A DNA stretch of 64,000 nt. Source: Pogostemon cablin. Its lineage: Eukaryota; Streptophyta; Magnoliopsida; Lamiales; Lamiaceae. A program made the translations under genes and the position numbers. How positions within the stretch are numbered: the stretch's first letter is position 1; every line of letters begins with the position of its first letter. The DNA lies in contig CM042962.1 in NCBI GenBank assembly GCA_023678885.1, positions 28,720,336-28,784,335 of the forward strand. Reading direction: 5' to 3'. Positions 11,806-24,035 of the stretch are shown here, piece after piece. The notes under the pieces were generated by a model. It saw nothing but the letters and a program-made list of their open reading frames with translations. It did not search any database and had not been told where the DNA came from.

Positions 11806-12572
11806 AAGGATTATCATGTAAACCCTGCAGGTGAATTTATTCCGGCATGATAATGATGTTGAGTGGTACTACTCTCGAATGAGATATTAATTAATGGAGT
11901 TGTCAGTAACTTAATTAATTATGGACATTGTATATCTTAAACATGGGGAGACTAACGGGCTCATAATAAGAAGGAGCTAATAACGTAATTATGAGATTAG
12001 AATGGTAGTGCAGTAATAATATTTTAGTGGTATATATTATTATTACTGGACTTAAGTATAAGTTTTGGGCTAAACTTGGATACTTAAGCCCAATGGAGGC
12101 CCAACTCTAATTTCTTCTCCTGGTCACTGCTGTAGTCTATATATAAGTTATCTCAACTGTTCTAAACCTAAGATTACATGCCTAATCATGAGTAGGGAGA
12201 GAGAACAACATATTGAGAGGATCTTTAGGATCGATGCCCACACGACGAGATTGGACTTGGGAATACAGTAGAAGATCAAGAGGTTGTTTACTACTGATGT
12301 TTGTCAACTTCCACGATTTTTATAAAATTATGTGTAACTCCAAACTATTCGTGTGATATACCTTTAGAAAGACATGGAAGAGAAGATCGTTTTGGCGCAT
12401 AGATAACTCAAATCGGAGATAGGATGAGAGAGTTATGCCCAAAACCGTGAAGCTGCATGTGCTGTCGGCGAGAATTCTTCTTCTTCTTCAACATACCCTG
12501 GTGAAAGGTAATATGATTTTATGTTCTTACTTCTGCTGATATAGAATTATATGAAACCCTAACAGTTCACGT
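11806..12572 (+). repeat. 5' LTR of Copia copy 2, truncated at both ends
   Basis: Starts AAGGATTATCATG, about 590 bp into the complete LTR. It stops at GTTCACGT, lacking the final 26 bases found at 19,149-19,174, so the primer-binding site follows directly. It is the inverted partner of 10,909-11,723. Confidence 0.8.
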
Positions 12573-12584
12573 TGGTATCAGAGC
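12573..12584 (+). other. Primer-binding site of Copia copy 2
   Basis: TGGTATCAGAGC, a perfect complement to the 3' end of plant initiator methionine tRNA. Confidence 0.85.
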
Positions 12585-12790
12585 TTCGGTTTCGTGGTGA
12601 AGCGTGAAACGTTAGGCTAGGATTTATGTGCCAAATGTGGAATGGGTTTAAAATATTATTATTTCTTGTTGAATACTCTATCCGGATATGATGGTACGTT
12701 TATTATTGATGTTTGACGATGGCGACACGACGAACACTGGATGGCGGCTGCACGGCGAAAACACGGACGGCTCCACTGCGGCACTGGGAG

Positions 12791-13300
12791 GGGCACGAGT
12801 TGTGCTAGTGGATGGCACGAGTCGTGCCTAGAGGCTGAGCGAAGGGCGGTGTCGGGTGCTATCGATGAGGGGCTGCTGGTCGTTCTGTGGCACGAGTCGT
12901 GCCTTATAGCGGCATGACTGACTTACTTCCGGCATGACTGGCGATGGACGTACACGGTGGTGTTCGGCATGACTAGTGTTGGATTCAAGCACGAGTCGTG
13001 CCGGTAAGAACATGGTGTGGCGTGGCATCAGAAAGGTGTGCGGCGATTGCATGATGCACGGCACGAGTCGTGCCACTGCTTGGCACGAGTCGTGCCAATG
13101 TGCTTTCAGGGCGCACGAGTCTTGTAGGGTACCGGGCATGGATGGCGTGCGGTGGTGGCGTAATACACGTCACAAGTCGTGCGGAGGTGTGGCAAGGTGG
13201 GCACGACTGCAAGGTGTTGCGCGTAAGGCTGGAAAGTTAGCAGCACAAGTGGCCATTGCTGTCGACTTGATCGCCGACAGTAGGCCGCACGATTCGTGTC
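12791..13300 (+). repeat. Dispersed GGCACGAGTCGTGCC hairpin motifs in the Copia leader
   Basis: Near-perfect copies of GGCACGA-G-TCGTGCC (7-bp arms around one base) occur at about 12,814, 12,889, 12,988, 13,060 and 13,082. Degraded versions are at 12,791, 13,112, 13,167 and 13,284. Spacing is irregular (20-100 bp). GGCATGACTGG variants lie between. The open frames here (up to 141 codons) arise from the GC-rich repeats and carry no protein motif. Confidence 0.8.
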
Positions 13301-13540
13301 GAAGTGTAGCGTGGGATGAAAATTTTATTTTCATGCGACGTGTTCCGGCGTGCTCCGGGTCAAGGCAATCTGTGATAATAAACGACTTAGGGCTCAAGTA
13401 ATCTTACTTGTTGTGTAATGTATCAGTTCAACAACTGGAGTGTCGGACAAGACTTTCATATTTAGTGGCGAATTAATTCATGATATATAACTGCCATAAT
13501 TGGTTTAATTGTCTGTTATTATTATATATGGTTGCATGTC

Positions 13541-13794
13541 GATATCGATAATTTCGATGATCTGGACGATATCGAGGATTTTGATAATCTGATCGATATC
13601 GATGATTTTGATAATCTGGACGATATCGACGGTCGATATCGATAGTTTCGAAAATTTGATAATCTAGGAATTTTGAAAATTTGATAATCTGGCCGATATC
13701 GATGATTTCAATAATCTGGACGATATCGATGGTCGATCTCGATATTTTCAAAATTTTGATAATCTGGAGATTTTCAAAAGTTTGATAATCTGGA
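13541..13794 (+). repeat. Minisatellite of about 27 bp in the Copia leader
   Basis: About nine irregular units of the form GATATCGATGATTTTGATAATCTGGAC, some shortened to GATATCGAYGGTC. The counterpart in copy 1 (9,900-10,112) has a different unit number, so the array changed length after the copies separated. Confidence 0.85.
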
Positions 13795-14779
13795 GGTCCT
13801 TGCCGACATTTGTGCTTGGTGGCGAACAATCGAATTCGCTGATATATAACTGTTTATAATTGATTTAATTATCTGATTATCGTTATAAATGTATGCATGA
13901 TTCTCTGTGATTTACTGCCTTGTTTGGTGTAATAGGAGCATGCTAGGTTGCGTATTTTATTCTTGAATATTATATGCATATAAAAACCCTCGTTCTTAAA
14001 TAGCTAAGTGGGAGAGGGGATTGGTAAATAATTCTCGCGGCCTCCATTATTAGTTTGTAAGTGATGTGAATAAACTTGCGTGTTGGCATAGACCTTCCTC
14101 TCCATCAGATGAGTTTATTCACGGATAACTGGTATAAACTTCTTTATGATGACTGTAGGAAGTTATCCGAGCGCGTGTTTACTTCTTTATCTGTAAGGCA
14201 CATAAGCTTGCGCAATGGACTTGGGATCAAATAATGGTGTATACTTAGATGCAAATAATAAGTATCCTCCCTGTCGGAGTCACTGCTATTATTTGCATGG
14301 CTAAAGAGGAACCGACTATTAATTATTTTGTCATGAGGTTTGGTTGACGAATGAAATTAATGGATAAAACCTTCTCTTGTAAATATCCGGGTTTGTATAC
14401 GTCCATACTATCGTGGCATGCAGACTCACGGTGCTTGAGATGTCGGTGAATTTTATTTTATATTATTTTTTAGGAAATCAATATAAATGGATAAATTCGA
14501 ATATTTGATCGGTTTATTAATTTAAGTGATTCTCTGTATTTTCAAATGATTTTATTTTACTTATTGTTAACTAAAAGAAATTATATTTACTGGTCCAAAA
14601 TTAGATGATTAGAAAATAATCTTGGTTTCGATTTTACTACTTAGGAAAATACATGTGCGTTCTCACTAAAGATGCCCTCTAGTGTCTATTTAAGTCTCTA
14701 GTGAAGAGATGAGAGGTTCATAGAAATATGATGGTCAATCTCATGTGACTCTTCAGATACTTGAGTAAGTTAAAAAAGG
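13795..14779 (+). other. Rest of the Copia copy 2 leader
   Basis: Non-coding sequence between the minisatellite and the first gag-like residues. The part up to about 14,065 (GCGGCCTCCATTATTAG) is shared with copy 1. From there on it is absent from copy 1. No gene seen. Confidence 0.55.
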
Positions 14780-17580
14780 TAAGAGGTCATGATTAACTTG
14801 ATGAATGAATTGGAAATCTTTAGAGTAGAAATTGAAGGAGAAACCTAGGTCAATTTTATTCTCCATAATTTGTCTAGATGTTTTGAGCAAGTTCCACCTG
14901 AATTACAAGAGGCTGCATTCGGTGTGAGACTTCTGACAAAACAAGTGGCGAAGGAAATTAATTTTCATCAAGATGTGAACAAGGTTAGTATCTCATTCAC
15001 TAGTTGTTGAAGCATAATTAGTGATGGCATCTGCTGACACGTCATGTGTAGATATCGGAATTATTAAAAGCGTGTAACTAAGTGATGATGAGATAATTGA
15101 GTACATGGGGTAAGCTACGAAAGTAGTGGCTGTTGCGGTGGGAGTTGTTTATTTATTTTATGATAGGAATAAACGTTTGATTTTGAGAAATTATCTTTAC
15201 GTACATTTTCATAGAAAAAATTTCATTTCAGTTTCTATGCTTTTACGGATGGATACTCCATTTCATTTAAATGACATGATCATAGTAATGAAGGATGGAG
15301 CTATAATCTGTTGTGGTATGTTGGTGGACAATTTAAACACTCTTAAATCATGATTATCCCACGGATGCAACAAATAGTAATGATAACATGTCTTCTAATC
15401 TAATAAGAAAAAGGAACCTTCGGATATGAACCAAACATACCTTTTGGCATCTGAAACTAGGTCATAATTGCCTTTTCAAGGCAAATGGGTGTAGAGCCAA
15501 AGATATGTTGGAATTTGTTCATTCTGATTAATGCGGTCCTAAGACTATCCAGACGAGAGGTGGTTAGATATACTTTGATGCACCGCAAGTCTTAGTACTA
15601 TGATTCATTCAAAAGTGCATAACTCACGTGAAAAAGGGTCATTGAAAATATATCAAGTACCTCTTAGGATAATTTAGGAGCTATTTATCAGAGGTTGGGA
15701 TTGAATCCCAAGTGGTCAACACCGGGCAGACCCCAGCCGACTGGTGTGGCGAAAAGAAGGTATATGACTCTTATGGAAATGGTTAGATATATGATGAGTT
15801 ATTTGGAATTACTAAATTCATTTTATGGGTATGCCCTAGAAACAGCATGTCGTAAGGATGTTTGTCTGTTTGTGAGATATCCTAGAAAAATGAAGGGTGG
15901 TTTATTTGATAGTCCAAAAGATCAAAGAGTGTTTATTAACACGAACACTAGATTTTTGCAAACCTATATAATAAATCACAAAACCATGTATAAATTGTTC
16001 TAAAGGATGTGAGAGGAAAACACAAAGTATAGTACCTATTGTACAAGAGGATTTACCACAAGGAAACTGCAACACGTGATACGTATGATACACAATTGCG
16101 TGTAGCGCTTTGTCGTAGTGGGAGGGTTGTTTTACAGCCTGAAAGATTTATGTTTTGGGAGAGTCGTGAGACTTGGTCCCTAGTAAACATGAAATCGGCC
16201 CATGGGTATGACGACGCACTACAAGATAGAAATGCGGAATCTTAGCAAGTCGCAATGAATTTTAAAATAGAATCTATGGATTCTAGATTAGGTCTGGGTG
16301 CTTGTAAAACCCCGTAATGGTGTGAAAGCCATTGAAAGTGGCTCTACAATATAAAAGAGGATCAGACAGTAAGGTGATACTTTGAAATAAGGCTTGTTGC
16401 GTAAAGGTACACTCAGAAAGAAGGGTGAGTTCGAGTATGAGGTGACCTTTTCGTCGGTAGCTAAGTTTAAGTCGATCCAGATTCTTTTATTGCTGCTCAT
16501 ATTGAATTATGAGGTATAGCAAATAGATGTCAAGATAGCTTTCGTGATTGGAAGTCTTGAGGAAAACATCTATGTGAAGCAACCAGATTGATTTATTGAA
16601 AAGAGCGAAGAGCATTTTGTGTGTAAGCTTAAAATTATCCAGCGATAGACTAAAGCAAGCTTCAAGATCTTGGAGCATCCGTTTTGATGAGGAAATCCAG
16701 TGATATGGATTTAATCAATGCTCGGATGGGTCTTGTGTATTGAAAAAGTGACAGAAATATGGTGGTATTTCTTGTACTGTATGTAGATGATATCTTTCTC
16801 ATTGGAGACAATAAAAGAGTATCGTCGGGCGTATGGATATGGTTCATAAAGCAGTATGAAATGAAGGACTTAAGAGAAGTAAAATATATTCTTGTGATCA
16901 TGGTGATACGGATCACAAGATAGAATGTTGTGCGTATCTCAAGCTTCATGAAATGATACAATCCTTACTCGTTTTAGCATGTGACTTATCTAAGGATGTG
17001 TGTCTTAAGACACAAAAAGAAGATAAATGAGATGAAAGCAGTTCCTTATGCTTCGGCGAATAAGGAAGCTTAATCTAAAGAATGTCATGCATGAGAATGG
17101 ATATCTGTTTTGCTGATGGCGTAGACAGTGGGTATCAACGTAACCCAGAACAAGAATGATGAATTGCGGTAAGACGTACTTGAAGTGCCTGAGAAGAACT
17201 GGAAATTATATGTAGGCTTACCAGATAGATTCACTGCTTGTTGTGGATTACGTAGATTCAGATTTTTCAAGTCAGGTAGGACAGCAGTAAATCCACCTTA
17301 AGGTTATGTGTTTAATTTTAGGAAGTAGAGCCATAATATGGAGAAGTGTCATATAGAAATATATTTCGGTCTCCACCATGGAAAGATGGTAAATTGGAGC
17401 TTCTGAGGCAGCCGAAGTATCTGTATGACTCTAGTAACTTCGTGATGGACTTGGATGTGGTTTCTAAGTTTGCCTAAGGGTATCACAATTTATTATGATA
17501 ATAATGGTGCAGTTATAAACTTGAAAAAATCACGAGTACATAAGCAATTAAACATATGGAGAGCAAGTACTACCTATTAC
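14780..17580 (+). pseudogene. Degenerate Copia gag-pol of copy 2
   Basis: Domain order from frame-hopping translation: gag fragment (FEQF..LNYK-like, 14,860-14,930); protease C-terminus and pre-integrase (AVAVGVVYL, KDGAIICCGMLVDNL, 15,126-15,353); zinc-binding start (TFWHLKLGHN, 15,440-15,470); integrase end (QPTGVAKRRYMTLMEMVRYM, 15,731-15,800); GGLFDSPKDQRVF (15,897-15,935). RT follows with DVKIAFVIGSLEENIYVKQP (about 16,527) and a damaged YVDD region near 16,780. RNase H ends with YYDNNGAVINLKKSR (about 17,490-17,535). Stops and shifts occur every 50-100 codons. This is a Ty1/Copia order (integrase before RT), long inactive. Confidence 0.8.
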
Positions 17581-17740
17581 GAGTAATCGTATGATGAGGG
17601 GAAGGTTGTTGTCGCCTAGATTGCATCAGATGATAACCTAGTAAATCATTTTACAATGACTTTAAAACGAAAGCTTTTGATGGTCGTGTAGTGGGAGTGA
17701 GAATCAGATGTATGGCAGAAGACATGACAGCATAATCTTT

Positions 17741-17757
17741 TAGTATAAGTGGGAGAT
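17741..17757 (+). other. Polypurine tract of Copia copy 2
   Basis: AGTATAAGTGGGAGAT directly before TGTTAGATTATATAC, the 3' LTR start. Confidence 0.8.
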
Positions 17758-19174
17758 TGTTAGATTATATACTAAAAGTCTTGTTTTTTATATGAACAAT
17801 GTTATAACAATTTATTTGAAATGAGAATCATATGATCAAATGATTGCGTCTTATAATTTATTTATATGTCTTATACAATAGTCCACTTACTTTATACTAT
17901 AGAAAATATGTTGTGCGACACCCAGAAGATCATATTATCGGTTTCCTTATAAAGTATAAACAGATGCTCACAACCGAGATAGACAAGGACTCTCTATCGG
18001 GATGGTTGTAGTGTGATTTGGTATTAGTTTGTCTTGACTATAGAATCACATTAGTATGTTTTATGTGTATTGAGTAGGACCGCTTGAGATCGTTCGATTT
18101 ATAGTGACTATATGGGAGAACTTGATCTCAGTTATTATGGATGTTCGTACTCTTAATCCCTATACAATAACCTCGGCATGTAAGGCAGTATGTATTTCTT
18201 TGATTCATCAATAGGTGAGATTTACATGTAATTAAATCAATAAACTCGGTGAGTTGAAAAATAGTGTTGTCTCTATGGTGTGTTGTTGATTGTAGAAGGA
18301 ATTCGTGTCCGATAAAATAGGTTGATGATGTCCCCCTTGAGAAGCTCATAAGGATTATCATGTAAACACAGTTGGTGGATTTATTCCGGCATGATAATGA
18401 GGTTGAGTGGCACTACTCTTGGATGAGATATTAATTAATGGAGTTGTCAGTAACTTAATTAATTAATGAGCATTTAAACGCGGGGAGATTAACAGACTCA
18501 TAATAAGAAGGAGCCCATAACGTAATTATGAGATTAGAGCGGTAGTGCAGTAATAATATTTTAGTGGTATATATTATTGTTATTGGATTTAAGTATAAGT
18601 TTTGGGCTAAACTTGAATATTTATGCCCAATGGAGGTCTAACTCTAATTTCTCCTCATGGTCTCTGCTGTACCCTATATATAAGTTATCTCAATTGTTCT
18701 AAACCTAAGATTACACGTCTAACCGTGAGTAGGGAGAGAGAATAGCAGATTGAGAGGATCTTGAGGATCGTCGCCCACACGACATCAAGATTGGACTTGG
18801 GAATACAGCGGAAGATCAAGACGATAAGATTGAACTTGTGAATACAACAGAAGATCAAGAGGTTGTTTGCTGCTACTATTCGTCAACTTCCACGATTTTT
18901 ATAAGATCTTGTGTAACTCCAACTATTCGTGTGATACACCTTTGGAAAGCCACGGAAGAGAGGATCGTTTTGGCGCGTAGATCACTCAAATCGGAGATCG
19001 GATAAGAGAGTTATGCCCAAAACGGTGAGGCTGTGCGTTATGCCGGCGAGAATTATTATTCTTCTTCAATATACCCTGGTGAAAGGTAATATAATTTTAT
19101 GTCCTTACTTCCGTTAAAATAGAATCGTATGGAACCCTAACGGTTCACGTTAACCAAACGATCGAACGCCAACA
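17758..19174 (+). repeat. 3' LTR of Copia copy 2 (complete)
   Basis: A 1,417-bp LTR starting TGTTAGATTATATAC and ending GAACGCCAACA, the inverted counterpart of 6,401-7,789. It contains a short local duplication at about 18,775-18,860, where a block including GATTGGACTTG.GAATACA.C.GAAGATCAAGA is repeated, which the copy 1 LTR lacks. Confidence 0.85.
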
Positions 19175-22097
19175 ATAACAATAATACTCCTTAATTCACA
19201 TGCAAAAAGCAAACGAACATCTTAGAATCGAAAGCAGGGAGTATCAATTTTCTTAATATCTGTGTTGAGGAGGGGTGCAAACATGTGGAAGGAAGGGAGT
19301 ACATAATTTTATTGTTTTAACATATAAAAACTAATACTCCTTCCATTTTGTTATGTGAATATTATTTCGCTTCCTTTTTGATGAAGAGATTAGTAAAGCG
19401 TCAATTATATATCATTAACAAATTACATTAATTTTTAGAAATAATGTATATGGATTAAATATAGGTGTGTGCACTGGGAGAGTTGTGGTAATCAATTGAT
19501 GATGAAATAAAACTCCCTGCCTTGACTGAACGACTTTAGAGAGACATTTCATTCCCACCAAAAGTCGCTACTTATAATTTTGATACCATGACGATTTTCA
19601 TACGTCATCATTCCTTCCATTCGCCTAATTATTCTTGCAATTTCAAAATGCCATATAAAAGTGTTTACATTTGTTAACTTAAATAAATGTCATTTCAAAA
19701 TTTAAATTGTAGGAATATCCTATTATTAATTATTAATGAATGAACAAAGTTTGTCTTCTACGTAACCCCCGGTACATCAATAATTTTATTTTTATTTTTC
19801 TTATTTTGTCTTTTTACATAGTTTATAACCAATTATAACTCTATAAGATTTAATATTTACCCCTCAAAACATGTTATTATTAATTTAAAGATATAATTAT
19901 AATTAACATAATAATAAATAAAATACGAGGAACACAATGTTTTCATATAGAAATAAAATAATTCCCGTGAATGAGATGTAATGTAAAGTTATAATTTTAG
20001 AAAGACAAACAAAATACATATACACGTGAAGCAATGATTTTGTACATTTTAATAATACTCCTGAATATGAATAAAAATAAAATACATAGTATAAATTTAT
20101 TTATATATGTGTACAGTTGTCGATTTGCATTAAAGTGTAGTTTCAATACTAACAAAATATGTCACTCTCTTATCCTATAAAATCTTTAACATTTTTCCAT
20201 TCTTTTTTTTTCAATTTATTTTATACTCCATATTTATCTTTCCCAAAACAGTACTCCATACTTCAACACAGTTTATTCTCAGTACACTTTATTGTATTTT
20301 AAAAAATATTATTTCCATCTGTAATCTTTTTTATGTATTAAAAATATCAAATTACTTGCTCCATATAATAATTATATTTTTTTATTCAATTAGGAAAGAA
20401 AAAAAAAGTGTGAAGTGCAGGATGAAGGGGTAATGCATTTCATTCTAACGTGAATATTTACTAAATTAATTAAACATCTAAAAACACTATTTATACTATA
20501 TACTATTATTTATAAAATAATTTATTGTATTACTATTTTTTTTAATTCGAATATCATTATTACTATTTCTATTATAAAATATTCATTATTATTAAAACTA
20601 TATATGGTATAATATATAGTTTTCCATTGGTGATTAATTTCAATGAATTTGGACAATGTAAATCCATAGGGTCAAACTAATTAAACCCACGAACACGCAC
20701 TTCTCAATGTCATCATCATCGCCCATTCAAATCTTTTTTTATTTTGTTCACCTTTCAGGTGAATGTATCATCCTATTGTATCTTCATTCACGTGCAATAT
20801 TATCTAATTTATTTATCCGTTATAATTTTCTATTATATTTTAATATTACATCTTGTACAATTACATGAAAGATAAATGTAAATAAAATTTATATTTTTTA
20901 AAAGAAAAATACTTAGATTTTCACTAGGTATGTGTCTACAAGTATGAATCACTTATTTAATGCGTGTAATAAAAAATGTAACATTAAAATATAATTGAAT
21001 TTACCATCCCTAATTTATAATATACTATTTTACTGAGCTTATTTTATTTGGCATATGATTTATGAACACCCTCAAAATATTTATTTACACAGTTATATTT
21101 TTGGATATGCATGAATACGCGCCATGGATTATAAAAATAAAATAAGTTAATATGTTGTACGCTTGGATGTATGAGTGTTTTTATGTGTGTATAATTTTAA
21201 TTTAATAATATATTCTAAAGCAGTTAATTCAAGATAAAAGTGATAGTGATAATGTAAACTGATTTATGAATAATTTGTAATATGAATGAAAAGTATAAAC
21301 ATTTAAAAATATGATGACATTTTTAATAAAAAATTATAATTAATTACAAATAGGTTAAATGGTCTCATTATCGTGAAATGGTACACTCAAATGTCTCATG
21401 AATAAAATAAACTCACCGAATATAAAAACAATCTACCAACTAGTAGATAAATAAATTTTGATATAAAATAAGCCAATGATGTGTAAAAATATGAGATCGT
21501 CTCGTGAATAATTAGCAATGCATAATTTTTGTTTGTTTTTATGAATAATTAGCAATGCATAATTTTTGTTTGTTTTTATGACTATTTACAAACTTGTTCT
21601 AGGTGGCTATTATCATTAATTTTCTTAATAAATTATTAAAATTACGTCACCTTTAATCTGTATTAAAATTATCATTCTGTGACATCACACACGAAAATTT
21701 GAATTAAAAAATGCTTAATGATAAGTAGGAAAAGTCCAATTGCATAGGCACATGCAACATTAATTATATGAGTCAACAATTAATGTTTATAATTTTAAAA
21801 ATAAAAAAATAATATGATGCGGATAATTTTAACTCCAAGAAAAATTCACTCTAATTAAATGGAGTACATTTTTTCGTTGACTATTTTTAATTTTGTGAAT
21901 CAACATTGTATTCCCTTGAAAAAAAATCGTTTATCATATGTTATTGATTTGAAAATGATTATTATCGGATTACATAAATAAAATAGAGTTTTTTTTCATT
22001 TTAAAGTATAAAGATAAATAAACTATCAATTAAAATAATTTAATATTAAAATAATATATTAATTAACTAAAAATTTTTATACAGTTATATTATATGA
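19175..22097. other. AT-rich intergenic DNA
   Basis: No gene seen. At 19,187-19,252 is the right half of a Stowaway-like element (ACTCCTTAATTCACATGCAAA ... GGGAGTAT), truncated where the Copia LTR ends. A similar short fragment lies near 19,338. The rest is A/T-rich without repeats longer than the one at 21,506. Confidence 0.55.
21506..21579 (+). repeat. Perfect 37-bp tandem duplication
   Basis: Two identical adjacent copies beginning GAATAATTAGCAATGCATAA, at 21,506 and 21,543. Perfect identity suggests a recent slippage or repair duplication. Confidence 0.9.
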
Positions 22098-22099
22098 TA

Positions 22100-22329
22100 C
22101 TCCCTTCGTCCCGGCCATAGGTCCCTATTTGCTTTTTGCATGTGGATTAAGGAGTATTATTATTTTATTATTATGTACAGTGGGTAGCTGTATTAGTAGT
22201 GAATGTATAGTGGGTAGCTGTATTAGTTGTGTCATATGTGGGGCCCTTTTACTAAAAAAGAAAAAATGATACCTTTGAATAGGACGCCCAATATAGTAAA
22301 ATTGGAACCTTTTGATGGGATGGAGGGAG
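22100..22329. mobile_element. Stowaway-like MITE
   Basis: 230 bp with ends CTCCCTTCGTCCC and GGGATGGAGGGAG (13-bp inverted repeats, one mismatch) and TA on both sides (22,098-22,099 and 22,330-22,331). Ends and TA duplication fit the Tc1/mariner-derived Stowaway group. Overlapping open frames on both strands are incidental. Confidence 0.85.
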
Positions 22330-22500
22330 TAGTATTTAGTAGTTTTACTATGATTTCAGGTCTTAAATTAATAATTTTATATCTTTCAAATTCTGAATTG
22401 ATAGATAAGATCTTCAAGTTTCTAATTGATAGTTTAATTATTTTTCGAGTTTGAATTGAAAAATATCTATATAATATATTCACTTTCTCTTTATAATTTA

Positions 22501-22784
22501 CTCTCTCCGTCCCACACTTATTTCATACTTTCCGTTTTCATCCGTCCCACACTTATGTTTACCACCCAAAAAAGAAAATTTCACATTAATCAAAAACCTC
22601 AAAAGTTATCTTAATTTCAAAAATATCACTCTCACCTAACACACACATAACATACTTTATAATTTATTTATTACCTAAAAATACCAAAATACCCCCTAAA
22701 AAGTCAATAAAATTGGTCAAAAAGTAAATTTTCTTAAACTCCGTATCTACAGTATCGGTGAACTTAACTATGGGACGGAGGGAG
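22501..22784. mobile_element. Stowaway-like MITE
   Basis: 284 bp with ends CTCTCTCCGTCCCACACTTA and ATGGGACGGAGGGAG, flanked by TA (22,499-22,500 and 22,785-22,786). The internal CCGTCCCACACTTATGTTTAC block repeats the left end after about 40 bp. Confidence 0.85.
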
Positions 22785-23934
22785 TATTTATTTATATTAA
22801 AAAAAGTACATAAGTATTTTTACCTTGTACATTTTATTAAAAGGTTTATATTTTTTATATCATATCTCTTGTGGTATTAAAATATTACATATTAAAATAT
22901 TATATTTTTTAATTAATTGAAAAAAAAAACAAATGCAATTTTGAGAAAGAGTGAGTTACACGTGTCAGAGTGAATATCTGGATGTGGCCATGTCGGCCTA
23001 AAACTATTTTTTGATGGCCCGAATTTATAATTACCTTCCAATTAATACATCAAAATCTATAAATTCTTCATCTTCCTCCAACCCGCACCTGTCACATTCT
23101 CCCCTTTATATTTATTTATTTATTTTAATATTGTTATTTCTTAAATTTGATCATGAGTAAACATATGATTCTGTCTTCCAAACCCATTTTTTTTAATTAA
23201 AATGCAACGTTTAATTATAATTAATTTTGGGAAAATTTTCATATAAGATCCAAATTTTAGTTTATGTCTCAATATTGGAATTCAATTTTAAAGTTTCTCA
23301 TGTGAAGCTCAATTTTATTATTTTTTTCTTCAAAATAAGGCTTATGGTAATTTTTTTTCTGAATTCAACATATATATTATAAAAAAATATAAAATATTAA
23401 TTAAAAAATAACATGTATTTAATTTTATGATTTGATTTGAAGGTGTATAATAATTTTTTTAAATGATCATGTATGACTTGAAATGAGAAAATAAATTTAA
23501 TAGTAAGTCTTAAATGAGAAAATAAATAAAAATATATAAAAACTAGATCTTAATTTGAAAAAATAAAATAAATTTAAATCTTAATTTGAAATACTTATAA
23601 GATTAGGTATTAATTTGAAACTAATTTTGTAATTTAGAAGTGGTCGAGGCATAATGGTGACTACTCATTTTCATATGGAATCAAAACCACATAATATAAA
23701 GCTCTCAAGAATTTGGAGTTATTATAAGAAAATCTTTGAAAGGCGAAGTTTGAAAATATTCGATATTGTATATAATAATCCTTAAGAGCGGTATCCGATT
23801 AGTGTCCGTATTCTGTACATTTATAATTAATAAAAAATAATCTATCAATATATTTAAGGCATAATTGAATCTTAACTATTAGGAATCTTCATCGCTCCTG
23901 AAATTAGTGAAAGGGTAAATTACAAGATGTATTA

Positions 23935-24035
23935 TATCAAAGGTAGGATTCGAATCCCCACCTTAAAATTGTCCGTTCAGTTTAAAGGTCTTTCCATCTT
24001 TCCTTATACCACTTGAGCTATGTCTTAACGCCATA
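23935..24035 (-). repeat. tRNA-derived SINE-like fragment
   Basis: On the minus strand an A-box-like TAGCTCAAGTGG (24,008-24,019) is followed about 50 bp on by a B-box-like GGATTCGAATCC (23,945-23,956), the internal RNA polymerase III promoter layout of tRNA-derived SINEs. The spacing is longer than in a tRNA gene and the flanks do not pair as an acceptor stem, so a functional tRNA is unlikely. Confidence 0.5.

Larger units (their letters stand above)
11806..19174 (+). mobile_element. Degenerate Copia retrotransposon, copy 2
   Basis: Plus-strand order: 5' LTR fragment (11,806-12,572), initiator-Met primer-binding site, long leader with two repeat arrays, degraded gag-pol, polypurine tract, full 3' LTR. 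It is longer than copy 1 because it keeps gag, protease/pre-integrase and integrase. No 5-bp duplication is seen between the outer edges of the pair (AACCC before 6401, ATAAC after 19174). Confidence 0.85.

Noticed and set aside
12828..13401. Overlapping open frames of 75-141 codons on both strands
   Set aside because: They lie on the GGCACGAGTCGTGCC repeats of the Copia leader. Openness follows from the repeat composition.
6401..19174. A single retrotransposon with flanking LTRs at 6,401 and 17,758
   Set aside because: The two full LTRs are in opposite orientation and two primer-binding sites face away from each other across a central spacer, so this is an inverted pair.
23935..24035. Functional tRNA gene on the minus strand
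   Set aside because: A- and B-box wording is present, but the boxes are too far apart and no acceptor stem forms. Called SINE-like instead.
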